Shown here: piece by piece, positions 17,810-24,985 of the stretch
Layout of the letters: each line of letters opens with the position of its first letter
How positions within the stretch are numbered: position 1 is the first letter of the stretch
NCBI GenBank assembly: GCA_003367665.1
Contig: QKXI01000011.1
Coordinates: forward strand, 56,899-96,938
Length of the DNA stretch: 40,040 nucleotides
From: Leifsonia sp. ku-ls
GTDB lineage: Bacteria; Actinomycetota; Actinomycetes; Actinomycetales; Microbacteriaceae
Reading direction: 5' to 3'
Notes under the pieces: model-generated
What the model saw: the letters and a program-made list of their open reading frames with translations, nothing else
Databases searched by the model: none
What the model was told of the DNA's origin: nothing
Translations under genes and position numbers: made by a program

Positions 17810-17907
17810 GGTTTCAGTCCTGGGGTTGACGGTTGGGGGCACCCGCATCTTAGCGAGCGGTGCTGGGTGGGAGGCAGCAGACCGGATGACCTGTCTGCGT
17901 TTACAGG

Positions 17908-19047
17908 TTAGGTGAAGAGTTTGAGCGTCGGGCCTTGCGCTTGCCGAAAGTCGATGTGGAGGTGATCGCAGGTGTCGTCGAACGGCAGAAAGTTGGTGAC
18001 GGCCACGCTCCCCCGGCAGCCCACTTGACCCAAATCTGTATCCGGCGGCATCAGAGGATCTAGCGCGCGAATCAGTTTCAGCGAGCCTGGATCTCCGCCC
18101 GTGAGCGGGCGACCATTGAGAAGATAGAAGTCCACGGCATGACCTCCGCCGTTGGCGTAATGCGAGGACGCACTACCGGCACCCTCGATCTGACCAGTAC
18201 ACCGTCGGTTGATATCACTGACGCCGACGGTATTGAAGTTCGCTAACGCGACTTCAATGGTCTGCAGCACCCGATAGTCCACACCACATCCAGGAACGGC
18301 ACGGCCCTCCGCGAGGTTCCGGATCTCCGGGATGTGGTCGGGAACGTACCCTGTCAACCGTCCTTGCCCAACTGCGACCATAAGAGTCTGCGCCAACCGT
18401 TGAACCGTCGGCGAGACGGTCGACTCCACCGTGGAGTCCAGCTTCGCACTGTTCTCAGTGATCGAGAAGGCGTCCCGCGCGGCCGCTGGAATAGCCACTC
18501 CGCCACTCAGCAACGTTTGCACTGCTGCACCGGCTCGAGACGCAGTGGCGGAGCCGTCAGTTGAAGAGGCGTACGCGGGCAACGCGGCTGTGCCAACGAG
18601 CCCACTCGCCGCTACAACCACAACAACCTTTGCCCAGATCGAGCGCAGTCGCCGGTTCCGCAATCTGCTCGTTGTTGAGGACCGATAGGCAAAAGGTGCA
18701 TTCGCTGGCCGCCCATTGCCGAGCGGGCGCGAACTAAGCGCCATCGGGCTGTTACCTTCGGTGAAAAGGGCGTCATCGCTAAGCCTCGGGGACGCTGAAA
18801 CTCGACGGCTGGCCCGGCGGCTCGAGGCAGATACGGCTTGCTGAGCTCGTCGACCCGGTGTCTTGCGAGGACCCAACTCGACTTCGCGGCGTTCGAAGGC
18901 GTGTCTCTCACGTCGAGACGAAAAAGCGCCCACTACAGTCGGAGGGTTCGAACGCCGTTCCGTCGCTGCAGATCGTAGCGCGGCGTGAGGCTCGACGAGG
19001 TCGCGAGGCGAGGACAAGTTGCCCGCAGGCGTGCTCAAGCGTGCCAC
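17908..19047 (-). CDS. Secreted M15-like peptidase-domain protein, paralogue of 4411-5736
   Basis: 379 residues from GTG at 19047 (AAAGG six bases upstream). An Arg/Ser-rich N-terminus leads to a membrane or signal helix near residues 145-165, and the rest is a domain shared with the protein at 4411-5736. It has PDHIPEIRNLAEGRAVPGCG, SDINRRCTG, GHAVDF (His303, Asp306) and HLH (His362, His364). Unlike the paralogue it lacks a coiled coil. An ATG at 18744 would give a 278-residue protein with a normal-length signal region and is a real alternative. Operator-like sites at 19106-19145 fit the longer form. Likely cell-wall hydrolase. Confidence 0.75.
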   Translation of the reverse strand: MARLSTPAGNLSSPRDLVEPHAALRSAATERRSNPPTVVGAFSSRRERHAFERREVELGPRKTPGRRAQQAVSASSRRASRRVSASPRLSDDALFTEGNSPMALSSRPLGNGRPANAPFAYRSSTTSRLRNRRLRSIWAKVVVVVAASGLVGTAALPAYASSTDGSATASRAGAAVQTLLSGGVAIPAAARDAFSITENSAKLDSTVESTVSPTVQRLAQTLMVAVGQGRLTGYVPDHIPEIRNLAEGRAVPGCGVDYRVLQTIEVALANFNTVGVSDINRRCTGQIEGAGSASSHYANGGGHAVDFYLLNGRPLTGGDPGSLKLIRALDPLMPPDTDLGQVGCRGSVAVTNFLPFDDTCDHLHIDFRQAQGPTLKLFT

Positions 19048-19105
19048 ACAATGCCTTTCGCCGGGGGACGCGAACCGAGCAAGGAACTCAAGTTTCGCGA
19101 TGGGA

Positions 19106-19122
19106 ATACCCGGTAATGGTAT
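19106..19122. promoter_or_regulatory. CsoR-like operator upstream of the M15-like gene
   Basis: ATACCCGGTAATGGTAT has ATACC and GGTAT arms separated by seven bases, the same 17-bp layout as the dyads at 1389, 1424, 4328 and 5940. It lies about 59 bp upstream of the GTG at 19047. The centre is less GC-rich than in the others, so binding is less certain. Confidence 0.5.
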
Positions 19123-19128
19123 GCGCTC

Positions 19129-19145
19129 GTTACCAAATTGTCACA
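19129..19145 (-). promoter_or_regulatory. MtrA-like direct repeat
   Basis: Read on the minus strand, GTGACA and GTAACG are separated by five bases. MtrA boxes in actinobacteria are direct repeats of GTNAC-type half sites, and MtrA controls many cell-wall hydrolases. Its location upstream of a wall-hydrolase-like gene fits, but this is a single degenerate match. Confidence 0.35.
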
Positions 19146-20187
19146 TTCTTTGGTCAGCCGATCACTTGGGCGCGGCCCGCCGAGCCTGCCGCCGCCGTGC
19201 TCGGATCACGACCTCTGCACCATCATCGACCAAAGATCACCCTTCCCGAGGTCCCGGCCCAGATAGGGAACGAAAACGGCAACTCCGACGACGCCATCAA
19301 TCGACTTAGCCCCCCTTCCTTCGCAATCTGATCGTTGACGATCGAACACGCCTAACACGGAAGCCGGGCTGCAAGTCCTGCGCGGCGTCCGGCATCCGCG
19401 CCGCACAACAAACACGACTTGGCCAAGCGACCAGCTGCTGCCCAGGCGCCGTTACCGGTGTCGGTCTCCCCACAAGAGGCGGGTCTTGAAATCAGGACGA
19501 AATCAGGTCCAGATCCACGTCGCTGCTGCGTTCACCCGCATCATCGAAACCCCCCGAGCCCCTACATAGGAAAGGGCGCCCCTCGCCTGTTGCAGGGGTG
19601 GCCGAATACATTCGGGATTCCTGCACAATCTCTCAGGCATCTGCGCCGGAATATCGTCAGACAGCTTCCGCGACCCGTACGTTGGTAGCATCACTGTGCT
19701 CCGCAGCGCAGCGCTCTCCTCACCGGGAGCAACACAACCGGGGTCCCGACGCGACCCTCCCCGACTTCGCGCCGGGACCCCTCCCCCAGCCGCGGCTTCC
19801 ACAGATCGGCGATGCGTCTAACGCGCGACAGATACCTCAAGCCCCCTGCGACGGCTGGCCGGAGGGGACCTGAATTGCAATGATCGAGGGGCAGCAGCGC
19901 GGGTTCAGGCATTGCGCCCGCGTCGTCACCACTACCCACGCCCCCTGGCGGCCGGCGCCAACCTACGCCCCATAGCCAAATTCTCGCCGCACGCCACGCA
20001 GCGCGTCCCATCCACGCCCATCTCAACCATCCCCTTACGCCCATCCACCATCCACCGGATCGGGGGGACACGCAACGAGTGGCTCCGCGATTCCCGACCA
20101 CTCGTCGTCATTGGTGTCGGCGAAGCTGTGATCTCCTTCACGTGAGTGGGGTGGTGCCGGCGTGAATCGTTGTCTCATCCTTGCGGT
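19146..20187. other. Gene-free stretch
   Basis: Open frames here are Arg/Pro-rich, lack ribosome sites and overlap one another in all frames; none looks like a protein. Two perfect palindromes are visible: CCTACATAGG at 19561-19570 and CCGAATACATTCGG at 19602-19615. The segment separates the copper island from the plasmid accessory genes and may be decayed sequence or a replication or transfer site. I cannot identify an origin. Confidence 0.5.
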
Positions 20188-20418
20188 ATGGACAGGACGA
20201 CTGACGCAGCATTCCTCGCTCGAGCAGCCCCGGGGGGCGGCTTCTCGTTGACCGCGCATTTCAGCAGCCGCGACTACGTCCGGCTACTGCAGGCAGCGGC
20301 CGAGCACCACCTACTCCCGGAACAACTAGCGGCGCAGATCCTCCAGAACGCCCTAACACGGAGGATCACGATACGAGCGGAAGATACCCCGGCTCGGGCG
20401 AGCGGATCGTCCGCCTGA
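20188..20418 (+). CDS. Small ribbon-helix-helix-like protein
   Basis: 76 residues. A strand-like segment FSLTAHFSS is followed by two helices (about RDYVRLLQAAAEHH and PEQLAAQILQNALTRRI), the pattern of ribbon-helix-helix (CopG/Arc) DNA-binding proteins. A short Ala/Ser tail follows. No toxin partner is adjacent. The ATG has no ribosome site and the bases before it (TTGCGGT) resemble those before the antitoxin start at 20846, so it may be leaderless. Function is inferred only from this pattern. Confidence 0.55.
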   Translation: MDRTTDAAFLARAAPGGGFSLTAHFSSRDYVRLLQAAAEHHLLPEQLAAQILQNALTRRITIRAEDTPARASGSSA

Positions 20419-20550
20419 GTCGGCCCTAAACCGTTGTCTCGGTCCGATTCCGCCCGCCCGAGCACCCACCACGCACGCTCCACGCAACCGGAACCGAAGT
20501 CAACCCCGTTGGCTCGCAAGCCCGGGCAGCGCCACGCTAACGTGACGTAC

Positions 20551-20606
20551 TGGGACTGGCCGCTGAACCATCATCCTCGGAACGGTTGACGTTGCGACCA
20601 GTCCCA
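20551..20606. repeat. Long-loop inverted repeat
   Basis: TGGGACTGGCCGC at 20551-20563 pairs with GCGACCAGTCCCA at 20594-20606 with one mismatch in 13, around a 30-base centre. It lies in the 427-bp spacer between the RHH-like gene and the toxin-antitoxin pair, which otherwise has no intact gene. It could be a structured RNA or a recombination or mobile-element end; no T tract follows. Confidence 0.4.
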
Positions 20607-20649
20607 CCCCGTCTTCACGCCTTGGAGCATGTTCCGATTCGCGCCGTGG

Positions 20650-20733
20650 CTAATCCTCGGAATCGTCCTTGAAAGAAGCGGCTTCGACGGCGCGCCGTAG
20701 TTTGTCGCGACTGATCGCCTTCTCCTCCTCGGC
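20650..20733 (-). pseudogene. Possible C-terminal gene fragment
   Basis: The minus strand encodes 27 residues ending ASFKDDSED before a TAG, with the charged helical composition of a true protein C-terminus (EEEKAISRDKLRRAVEAA). An in-frame TGA lies immediately upstream and there is no start codon. Probably a remnant of a longer gene; the family is not recognised. Confidence 0.35.
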
Positions 20734-20833
20734 TCATTTACGCCCGTACCTGCCAGTTTTGGGGCGATTCGAGGGGCGGTATTGACGGTGCTTTTTGGGC
20801 TGAAATTGCTAGTGTTCTTGCAGTCGGTGGGAG

Positions 20834-20839
20834 TATTCT
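20834..20839 (+). promoter_or_regulatory. Minus-10 element for a leaderless antitoxin mRNA
   Basis: TATTCT ends six bases before the ATG at 20846 and no ribosome site is present. This is the usual geometry of leaderless transcripts in actinobacteria. The same geometry occurs at 22258, 23660 and 24974. Confidence 0.45.
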
Positions 20840-20845
20840 CGCGGT

Positions 20846-21238
20846 ATGACCACCACAACCACCCAGAAGCCGGGAATGCGCGCGTACGACGATGCGGTGC
20901 GTTCGACCTTCCCCGAACTGGTCAGCAAGCTCCGCGACATCATCGGCGTGCGCCTGGTCGCCTACATCGGCAACGTCAAGTCGACAAAGCCCGTAGCAGA
21001 GTGGGCCGTCGGCCCTCGGGAGCCCGGCGAGACCGACCGCGATCGACTCTTCGTCGCCTACCAGATCGCCGCGTTGCTACGTGAGCGGAACGAGGCCGTC
21101 ACGGTCCAGTCCTGGTTCAAGGGCATGAACCCGGCCCTCAACGACGCCTCTCCGGCGCGCGTACTGCGCGAGGGAGACCCGACCGAAGTCGGTCCCGAGG
21201 TGATGGCGGCCGCCAAGGCGTTCGCCTTCATCGGATGA
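20846..21238 (+). CDS. Xre/MbcA/ParS-type antitoxin of a RES toxin
   Basis: 130 residues. A helical N-terminal part (helix-turn-helix-like, about 25-90) is followed by the C-terminal toxin-binding segment FKGMNPALNDASPARVLREG, typical of the Xre/MbcA/ParS (DUF2384) domain. Such antitoxins block the active site of a RES toxin and usually repress their own promoter. Its stop overlaps the toxin start (ATGATG at 21235), the expected antitoxin-first, translationally coupled order. A decayed relative of the same pair lies at 37166-37600. Confidence 0.88.
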   Translation: MTTTTTQKPGMRAYDDAVRSTFPELVSKLRDIIGVRLVAYIGNVKSTKPVAEWAVGPREPGETDRDRLFVAYQIAALLRERNEAVTVQSWFKGMNPALNDASPARVLREGDPTEVGPEVMAAAKAFAFIG

Positions 21239-21954
21239 TGGGGCTGGCTATCGCGGAAGTCTCCGAGCAAGTCTGGCGGGTCGGTTATCGACCGAACCCC
21301 TGGGCATGGGCGGATTGGCGGTACGCGAACGACGCAGGGCGATTTAATGGCCGCTGGGACGACCAGCTGGCCGAGCTCTTCCGGACGCTCTACACCGGCG
21401 AGAGCTTGCTGGCGTGCCTACTGGAAGTGCTCGCGCAGTTCCGGCCTGAGCCGCAGACGGACGCCGAACTCGACGAGATCGAAGACGAGGCCGGCGAGGT
21501 CGACCTCTACCCGGACGCCCCCTCTGGCACCGTCGGTTACGGATGGCTCGAGGAGCGCTTCGGGGGCAAAGCTGACCAGACCGGCCGGTACTGCTTCGTC
21601 ACCCACAGCGAAAGCCTTGCGGCGATCCAAGCCCGCTTCCCGTTCGCCCGGTTCAAGCTGACGCCGATCCAGCTCGACACCTCGGTCTTGAAGGACGCTC
21701 GCCAGCGCGACCTCACCCGCTCGATCGCCCGATGGATCTTCGAGCTGCGGGACAAGAACCAGAACGACCTGGTCGACGGGATCCAGTTCACCTCTCGCTT
21801 CGGTGACGAGTACCGCATGTGGGCGATTTTCGAGCGCGCCGCAGATGGCGTGACCAGCGGGCATCTGACGAACGAGGAAACATTCGAGCTGCACCCGGAG
21901 ACGCCGGAACTTGTGGACGCATTCCGCCTCCACAACCTTCGCTGGACGGACTAG
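21235..21954 (+). CDS. RES-domain toxin (NAD+-degrading family)
   Basis: 239 residues. RES hallmarks are visible: WRVGYRPNPW near the N-terminus, GRFNGRWDD, the LYTGES segment with the conserved Tyr/Glu, and LLACLLEVL. Characterised RES toxins (for example MbcT) remove NAD+ by hydrolysis or phosphorolysis and stop growth. The gene overlaps the cognate antitoxin by four bases and ends just before a convergent gene at 21958. The pair probably stabilises the plasmid (inference). Confidence 0.9.
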   Translation: MMGLAIAEVSEQVWRVGYRPNPWAWADWRYANDAGRFNGRWDDQLAELFRTLYTGESLLACLLEVLAQFRPEPQTDAELDEIEDEAGEVDLYPDAPSGTVGYGWLEERFGGKADQTGRYCFVTHSESLAAIQARFPFARFKLTPIQLDTSVLKDARQRDLTRSIARWIFELRDKNQNDLVDGIQFTSRFGDEYRMWAIFERAADGVTSGHLTNEETFELHPETPELVDAFRLHNLRWTD

Positions 21955-21957
21955 CGC

Positions 21958-22251
21958 TCAGTCCAGCGAGAGGACGCTGAGCAGGCGGTGATCCGCCGGC
22001 ATCTTCGCCAGGAGGGCAGCTCGGGCGGCCTGGTAGTCGGAGCCGGTGGCATCGAGCTCGTTCACGGCCGCAGGGCGAATCCGGCCGGTGGCGATCACGC
22101 GGCCACCGCGAGGCATGGAGTTGTGGACCTGGATCAGTTCGTACCCGTCGGGCACCTGTTCCTCGATCATCGCGCGCGCCTCTTGCGCGTCGTCGGCCTC
22201 CGCGGTGATCTCTGTCACGACGGTGGACTGAATCAGGCCTCGGATGTGCAT
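21958..22251 (-). CDS. Hypothetical protein
   Basis: 97 residues, soluble, acidic. Two similar halves each contain a short strand, an E/A-rich helix and a P-x-D/H-x-x-L end: AEADDAQEARAMIEEQVPDGYEL and the segment from SDYQAARAALLAKMP to HRLLSV. This suggests an internal duplication of a ~45-residue alpha/beta unit. No known family. TAGCCT lies six bases before the ATG, so the mRNA may be leaderless. It is convergent with the RES toxin gene. Confidence 0.65.
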   Translation of the reverse strand: MHIRGLIQSTVVTEITAEADDAQEARAMIEEQVPDGYELIQVHNSMPRGGRVIATGRIRPAAVNELDATGSDYQAARAALLAKMPADHRLLSVLSLD

Positions 22252-22297
22252 GAGGCCAGGCTATGTTGCACGACCGACGGTCGAACTCCGTTCGTGT

Positions 22298-22867
22298 TCA
22301 GCCTGAGATGGTGGGGTCGTTGGAGCGATCGTCCATCTCGTTTCTGGGCGCCAGGTATCGGTCGGTCCCTGGAATGCGCACGGGCACGTCGGGCCATGGA
22401 ACAGGAGTGGCCGGGAGAAGGGGCTGGCCAGTCTCCCGAACCGGGTTCTTGCGGATGCCGACAGCCGCCAGCTTTTGCCGCGTTGCGCGATCAGGAATCG
22501 CGCGAAGGGAGTTGAGTTCAGCGCTGGCCTTCTCCAGGGCGCGCTCTAGCGCCGCGCGCTCGGCAGCAGCCGAACGAACGCCGACCGCATAGAGGACTAA
22601 GCCGTCGTCGGTGAGCCGGTCGAGGGCAATCGGAGCAGGAAGCCGGTCGAGTTCCTGACCACCGAAGCCAGGCGGAGCCGGGTGGCACGGTAGCCGCTCG
22701 ACACCATCCAGCAGCGGCACGGCGGGATCGACAAACGCTCGATGCCAGACCCATGCGGAGGCGGCGCGCACGCGGTCGAGCTCGACGTAGATCCAGGCGA
22801 AGGTTTCCCGAGCATCGCGGATGCCGGCGTTGATGATCTCTACCGGTCCATAGCGTCGTGCGGTCAT
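22298..22867 (-). CDS. Hypothetical protein
   Basis: 189 residues from the ATG at 22867, which has GGGGAGGGG just upstream. It is soluble, with an N-terminal helical part and a C-terminal helix (about AAAERAALERALEKASAELN), then a Pro-rich tail ending near residue 189. No motif or family is recognised. It lies on the same strand as, and downstream of, the SOS-box-linked gene at 22930, with a 62-bp gap, so it may be in that transcript. Confidence 0.65.
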   Translation of the reverse strand: MTARRYGPVEIINAGIRDARETFAWIYVELDRVRAASAWVWHRAFVDPAVPLLDGVERLPCHPAPPGFGGQELDRLPAPIALDRLTDDGLVLYAVGVRSAAAERAALERALEKASAELNSLRAIPDRATRQKLAAVGIRKNPVRETGQPLLPATPVPWPDVPVRIPGTDRYLAPRNEMDDRSNDPTISG

Positions 22868-22929
22868 AGCCCCTCCCCTCACTACCTAGATGGCGGAGGC
22901 GCGCAGCTGCAGTGCACGATCGCGCGGCT

Positions 22930-23253
22930 TCAACGACGCGGCGGTACCTGTCTGCGTGGCCGGCTACGCACGGCGTCCTTCCACACCCAGCCCTCGTGCT
23001 TTTGCCCGTCCCGCGTGGTGAAGCGGATCCGCACCGCATGTTCGTTCCATGCAAGAACCTCGACGTCTGGACGGACCACCGCTTCGTGGAACCGCACGAA
23101 GGCGACCGCTGGCGTAGGCGTCGGCGACTCGACGGCTGGATCGTGCTCGAGGTCGACCTCCTCGTTCGTCAGCCACACCGGCCGGGGGCGCGTGACTATC
23201 TGCTCGATCACCCGGTCCATCCCCGCGCCGGGATAGCGCCGATTCTGCCCCAC
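22930..23253 (-). CDS. Hypothetical protein downstream of an SOS box
   Basis: 107 residues from the GTG at 23253, chosen because GGAAGGAGG lies six bases upstream. An ATG at 23280 would abut the LexA box. A single compact beta-rich domain is suggested (RPRPVWLTNEEVDLEHD near the N-terminus, then FVRFHEAVVRPDVEVLAW and VRIRFTTRDGQKHEGWVW). No family name can be given with confidence. It diverges from 23315-23662, sharing a 61-bp spacer with the LexA-like palindrome, so DNA-damage induction is expected. Confidence 0.7.
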   Translation of the reverse strand: MGQNRRYPGAGMDRVIEQIVTRPRPVWLTNEEVDLEHDPAVESPTPTPAVAFVRFHEAVVRPDVEVLAWNEHAVRIRFTTRDGQKHEGWVWKDAVRSRPRRQVPPRR

Positions 23254-23282
23254 TGCCGACCTCCTTCCTTGCGAGCCCATTA

Positions 23283-23294
23283 GAACATATGTTC
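23283..23294. promoter_or_regulatory. LexA (SOS) box in a divergent promoter
   Basis: GAACATATGTTC is a perfect palindrome matching the Gram-positive and actinobacterial LexA consensus GAAC-N4-GTTC, and is followed by GA as in the extended TCGAAC/GTTCGA form. It lies 29 bp from the start at 23253 and 20 bp from the start at 23315. Confidence 0.7.
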
Positions 23295-23314
23295 GAATCT
23301 TGGGGGAGGTTGCG

Positions 23315-23662
23315 ATGAGAGTCCTGCGCGCCGGCGAGAAGGTCTGGTTGGTCGTCGACGACGTCGCCAGCAGGATCCACTTCGTCATCGAATACGGACC
23401 GGCTGTCAACCAGCGAACGCATGAGACGTTGATGAAGTACCGGGTGGACCATTGGACGCTCAGACGGTCGGACCGCTGGCCGCTGGGTTTCTATGACGAA
23501 CTCCGAGCGGCCACCATGGCGTGTGAGCTGGCGGTGGAACAACCGTCCTTCGTGTCCCCCGTCACCGCGCCTGACGGAACGATTGTCACTGCTGACGAGC
23601 AGCGCGCTCGATGGCACGCCGGGCTGGATCCCCGAACCGGCAAGCCTCGCACGTCGCGCTAG
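23315..23662 (+). CDS. Hypothetical protein, SOS-box-linked
   Basis: 115 residues. An N-terminal beta-rich part (MRVLRAGEKVWLVVDDVAS, HFVIEYGP) is followed by a helical middle with WPLGFYDELRAATMACELAVE and a polar tail. No family recognised. The ATG has GGGGGAGG five bases upstream. The LexA-like palindrome lies immediately before it. With the divergent gene at 22930 it forms a two-gene unit likely switched by DNA damage. Confidence 0.7.
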   Translation: MRVLRAGEKVWLVVDDVASRIHFVIEYGPAVNQRTHETLMKYRVDHWTLRRSDRWPLGFYDELRAATMACELAVEQPSFVSPVTAPDGTIVTADEQRARWHAGLDPRTGKPRTSR

Positions 23663-23672
23663 CCTCGACGTC

Positions 23673-23960
23673 ATGGAGCTGGAGCTTTCGACAAGTCCGC
23701 GAGGCACATGGGTATGGGCTTCCAATCGAGACCAGGCGGCAGTACTGCAGGCACTCCTTCGAGACGCGGGGTGCGAGGCTACGCCTGCTCGCGGGGGCAA
23801 CGCGGAAGACCGAACCCTGGATCTCGACATTGGCCTGGTCGCCTTAGAGGGGCTGGAGCGCCTGCAGGACGCCGGCTACTCGTTCCGCTGGCACGCTGAG
23901 CAGCATCCCCTGAATAGAACCGAGGACCTATACGGCATCCCCATCGCGCAGCCCGCTTAG
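23673..23960 (+). CDS. Hypothetical small acidic protein
   Basis: 95 residues, soluble, alpha/beta. The N-terminus MELELSTSPRGTWVWASNRD is followed by a helix AAVLQALLRDAG and a C-terminal helix near GLERLQDAGYSF. It starts 11 bp after the preceding stop. There is no ribosome site, but TAGCCT (23660-23665) ends seven bases before the ATG, so it may have its own leaderless promoter. No family recognised. Confidence 0.6.
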   Translation: MELELSTSPRGTWVWASNRDQAAVLQALLRDAGCEATPARGGNAEDRTLDLDIGLVALEGLERLQDAGYSFRWHAEQHPLNRTEDLYGIPIAQPA

Positions 23961-23994
23961 GTACTCCCCCGGTGGCGGTGCGGCGTCGAAAGTT

Positions 23995-24014
23995 CGAGGC
24001 TGACACAAGCCTCG
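23995..24014. repeat. Hairpin CGAGGCT/AGCCTCG
   Basis: A perfect seven-base-pair stem with a six-base loop lies downstream of the gene ending at 23960. No T run follows, so a rho-independent terminator is only a weak possibility. Confidence 0.35.
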
Positions 24015-24135
24015 GTCGAAGAGAACAGCGAAGTTCGCGACACGCCGACACGGGGAGTATTAGAACGGGTCTTCGATCCCTGGTAGTATGCTGTCCACCC
24101 GACTCCTGCGGTGGCAAGCAGATGAGGACGCGCGA

Positions 24136-24618
24136 ATGTACGCCTTCGAACTCGCGAACGAAACCAACCTCACGACCCGGCAGACGGTCTATCTCCTGCA
24201 GTTGGCTGGTGCTCCTGCAAGGCACGCCGTCACGACAGTCCACCCAGAACAGGCAGATGCGGTCCGCGCAGCGCTACGAGTCGCCTCACTCAGTGGCCTG
24301 GTAGATCCCAAGGACGCAGGCAGCCCCCGCGGCCGCGCCAAGCGCATGGAAATCGCTCGGGACTGGCTGGAGTACAAGCGCAGCGGGCTGCCTTCGATTC
24401 GCGCCTGGAAGGCAGCGAAGGAGCGGGAACGTCGAGCCCTCGCGAGTCGAAAGGCCGCGGCGGCCACTTCCAAAGCGATCACCGAACGAGAAGCAGCAAT
24501 CCGTCGCGCTGCTGATCGCCAAAGGTGGGAAGGCACCTTCGAGGGGCCCACGACCGTGGAGGACAGCAGGCCGACCATCTACCTGGCTGGCGCTCCGGGA
24601 CTCGGTAAGCGGCGCTAG
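24136..24618 (+). CDS. Hypothetical helical protein
   Basis: 160 residues from the ATG at 24136 (GAGGA seven bases before it). An upstream ATG at 24088 overlaps a TAGTAT minus-10-like sequence and is less likely. The N-terminal half (ETNLTTRQTVYLLQLAGAP) could be a helix-turn-helix-like region. The second half is a long Ala/Arg/Lys/Glu-rich helix, probably coiled coil (about 75-140). No family recognised. Its stop overlaps the convergent stop of the next gene by two bases. Confidence 0.6.
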   Translation: MYAFELANETNLTTRQTVYLLQLAGAPARHAVTTVHPEQADAVRAALRVASLSGLVDPKDAGSPRGRAKRMEIARDWLEYKRSGLPSIRAWKAAKERERRALASRKAAAATSKAITEREAAIRRAADRQRWEGTFEGPTTVEDSRPTIYLAGAPGLGKRR

Positions 24619-24926
24619 TCGCCGTTTCCGCCCCCAACAGGACGGCGGTATCCATCGGTGTGGGCAGCGATATGGTCGATGAGCTGCGCCCACGCCGCAT
24701 GGGCTTCGTCGATGTCGCGATACCGCCCAAGATGCCAACGCCCCTCGGGCAGCCCCTGCAGCTTGTAGTCCACGACGAGCTCAACCTCGTGGTCGCCTTG
24801 TCGAGTAACCGGGATCAGGCTGGTGATGTGGTTCGGGTTGATCCAACGCGCAGCGGGCGCGCCGCCAAGGGCCGCATGGATGAGCGGCGCGTCCGCGGCT
24901 GCTGGCGGAAAGGCAATGAGGGCCAC
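24615..24926 (-). CDS. Hypothetical protein
   Basis: 103 residues, GTG start. A central segment ARWINPNHITSLIPVTRQ followed by alternating strands (EVELVVDYKL) and GRWHLGRYRDIDEAHAAW resembles small single-domain beta proteins such as FlbD-like or PH-like folds, but no family can be assigned. TACGCT lies seven bases before the GTG, consistent with leaderless expression. It is divergent from ligD, 59 bp apart. Confidence 0.6.
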   Translation of the reverse strand: MALIAFPPAAADAPLIHAALGGAPAARWINPNHITSLIPVTRQGDHEVELVVDYKLQGLPEGRWHLGRYRDIDEAHAAWAQLIDHIAAHTDGYRRPVGGGNGD

Positions 24927-24973
24927 GGCCGACAGCGTAGCGGCGTCCCTCCCCTATCTGGGCCTGCGGCGGG

Positions 24974-24979
24974 TACCGT
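24974..24979 (+). promoter_or_regulatory. Minus-10 element of ligD
   Basis: TACCGT ends six bases before the ATG at 24986 and no ribosome site is present; leaderless start likely. Confidence 0.4.
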
Positions 24980-24985
24980 CGTGCC

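Noticed and set aside
20571-20858. Minus-strand 95-codon frame before the toxin-antitoxin pair
   Set aside because: It runs across the antitoxin promoter and an inverted repeat, has no ribosome site and low protein character.
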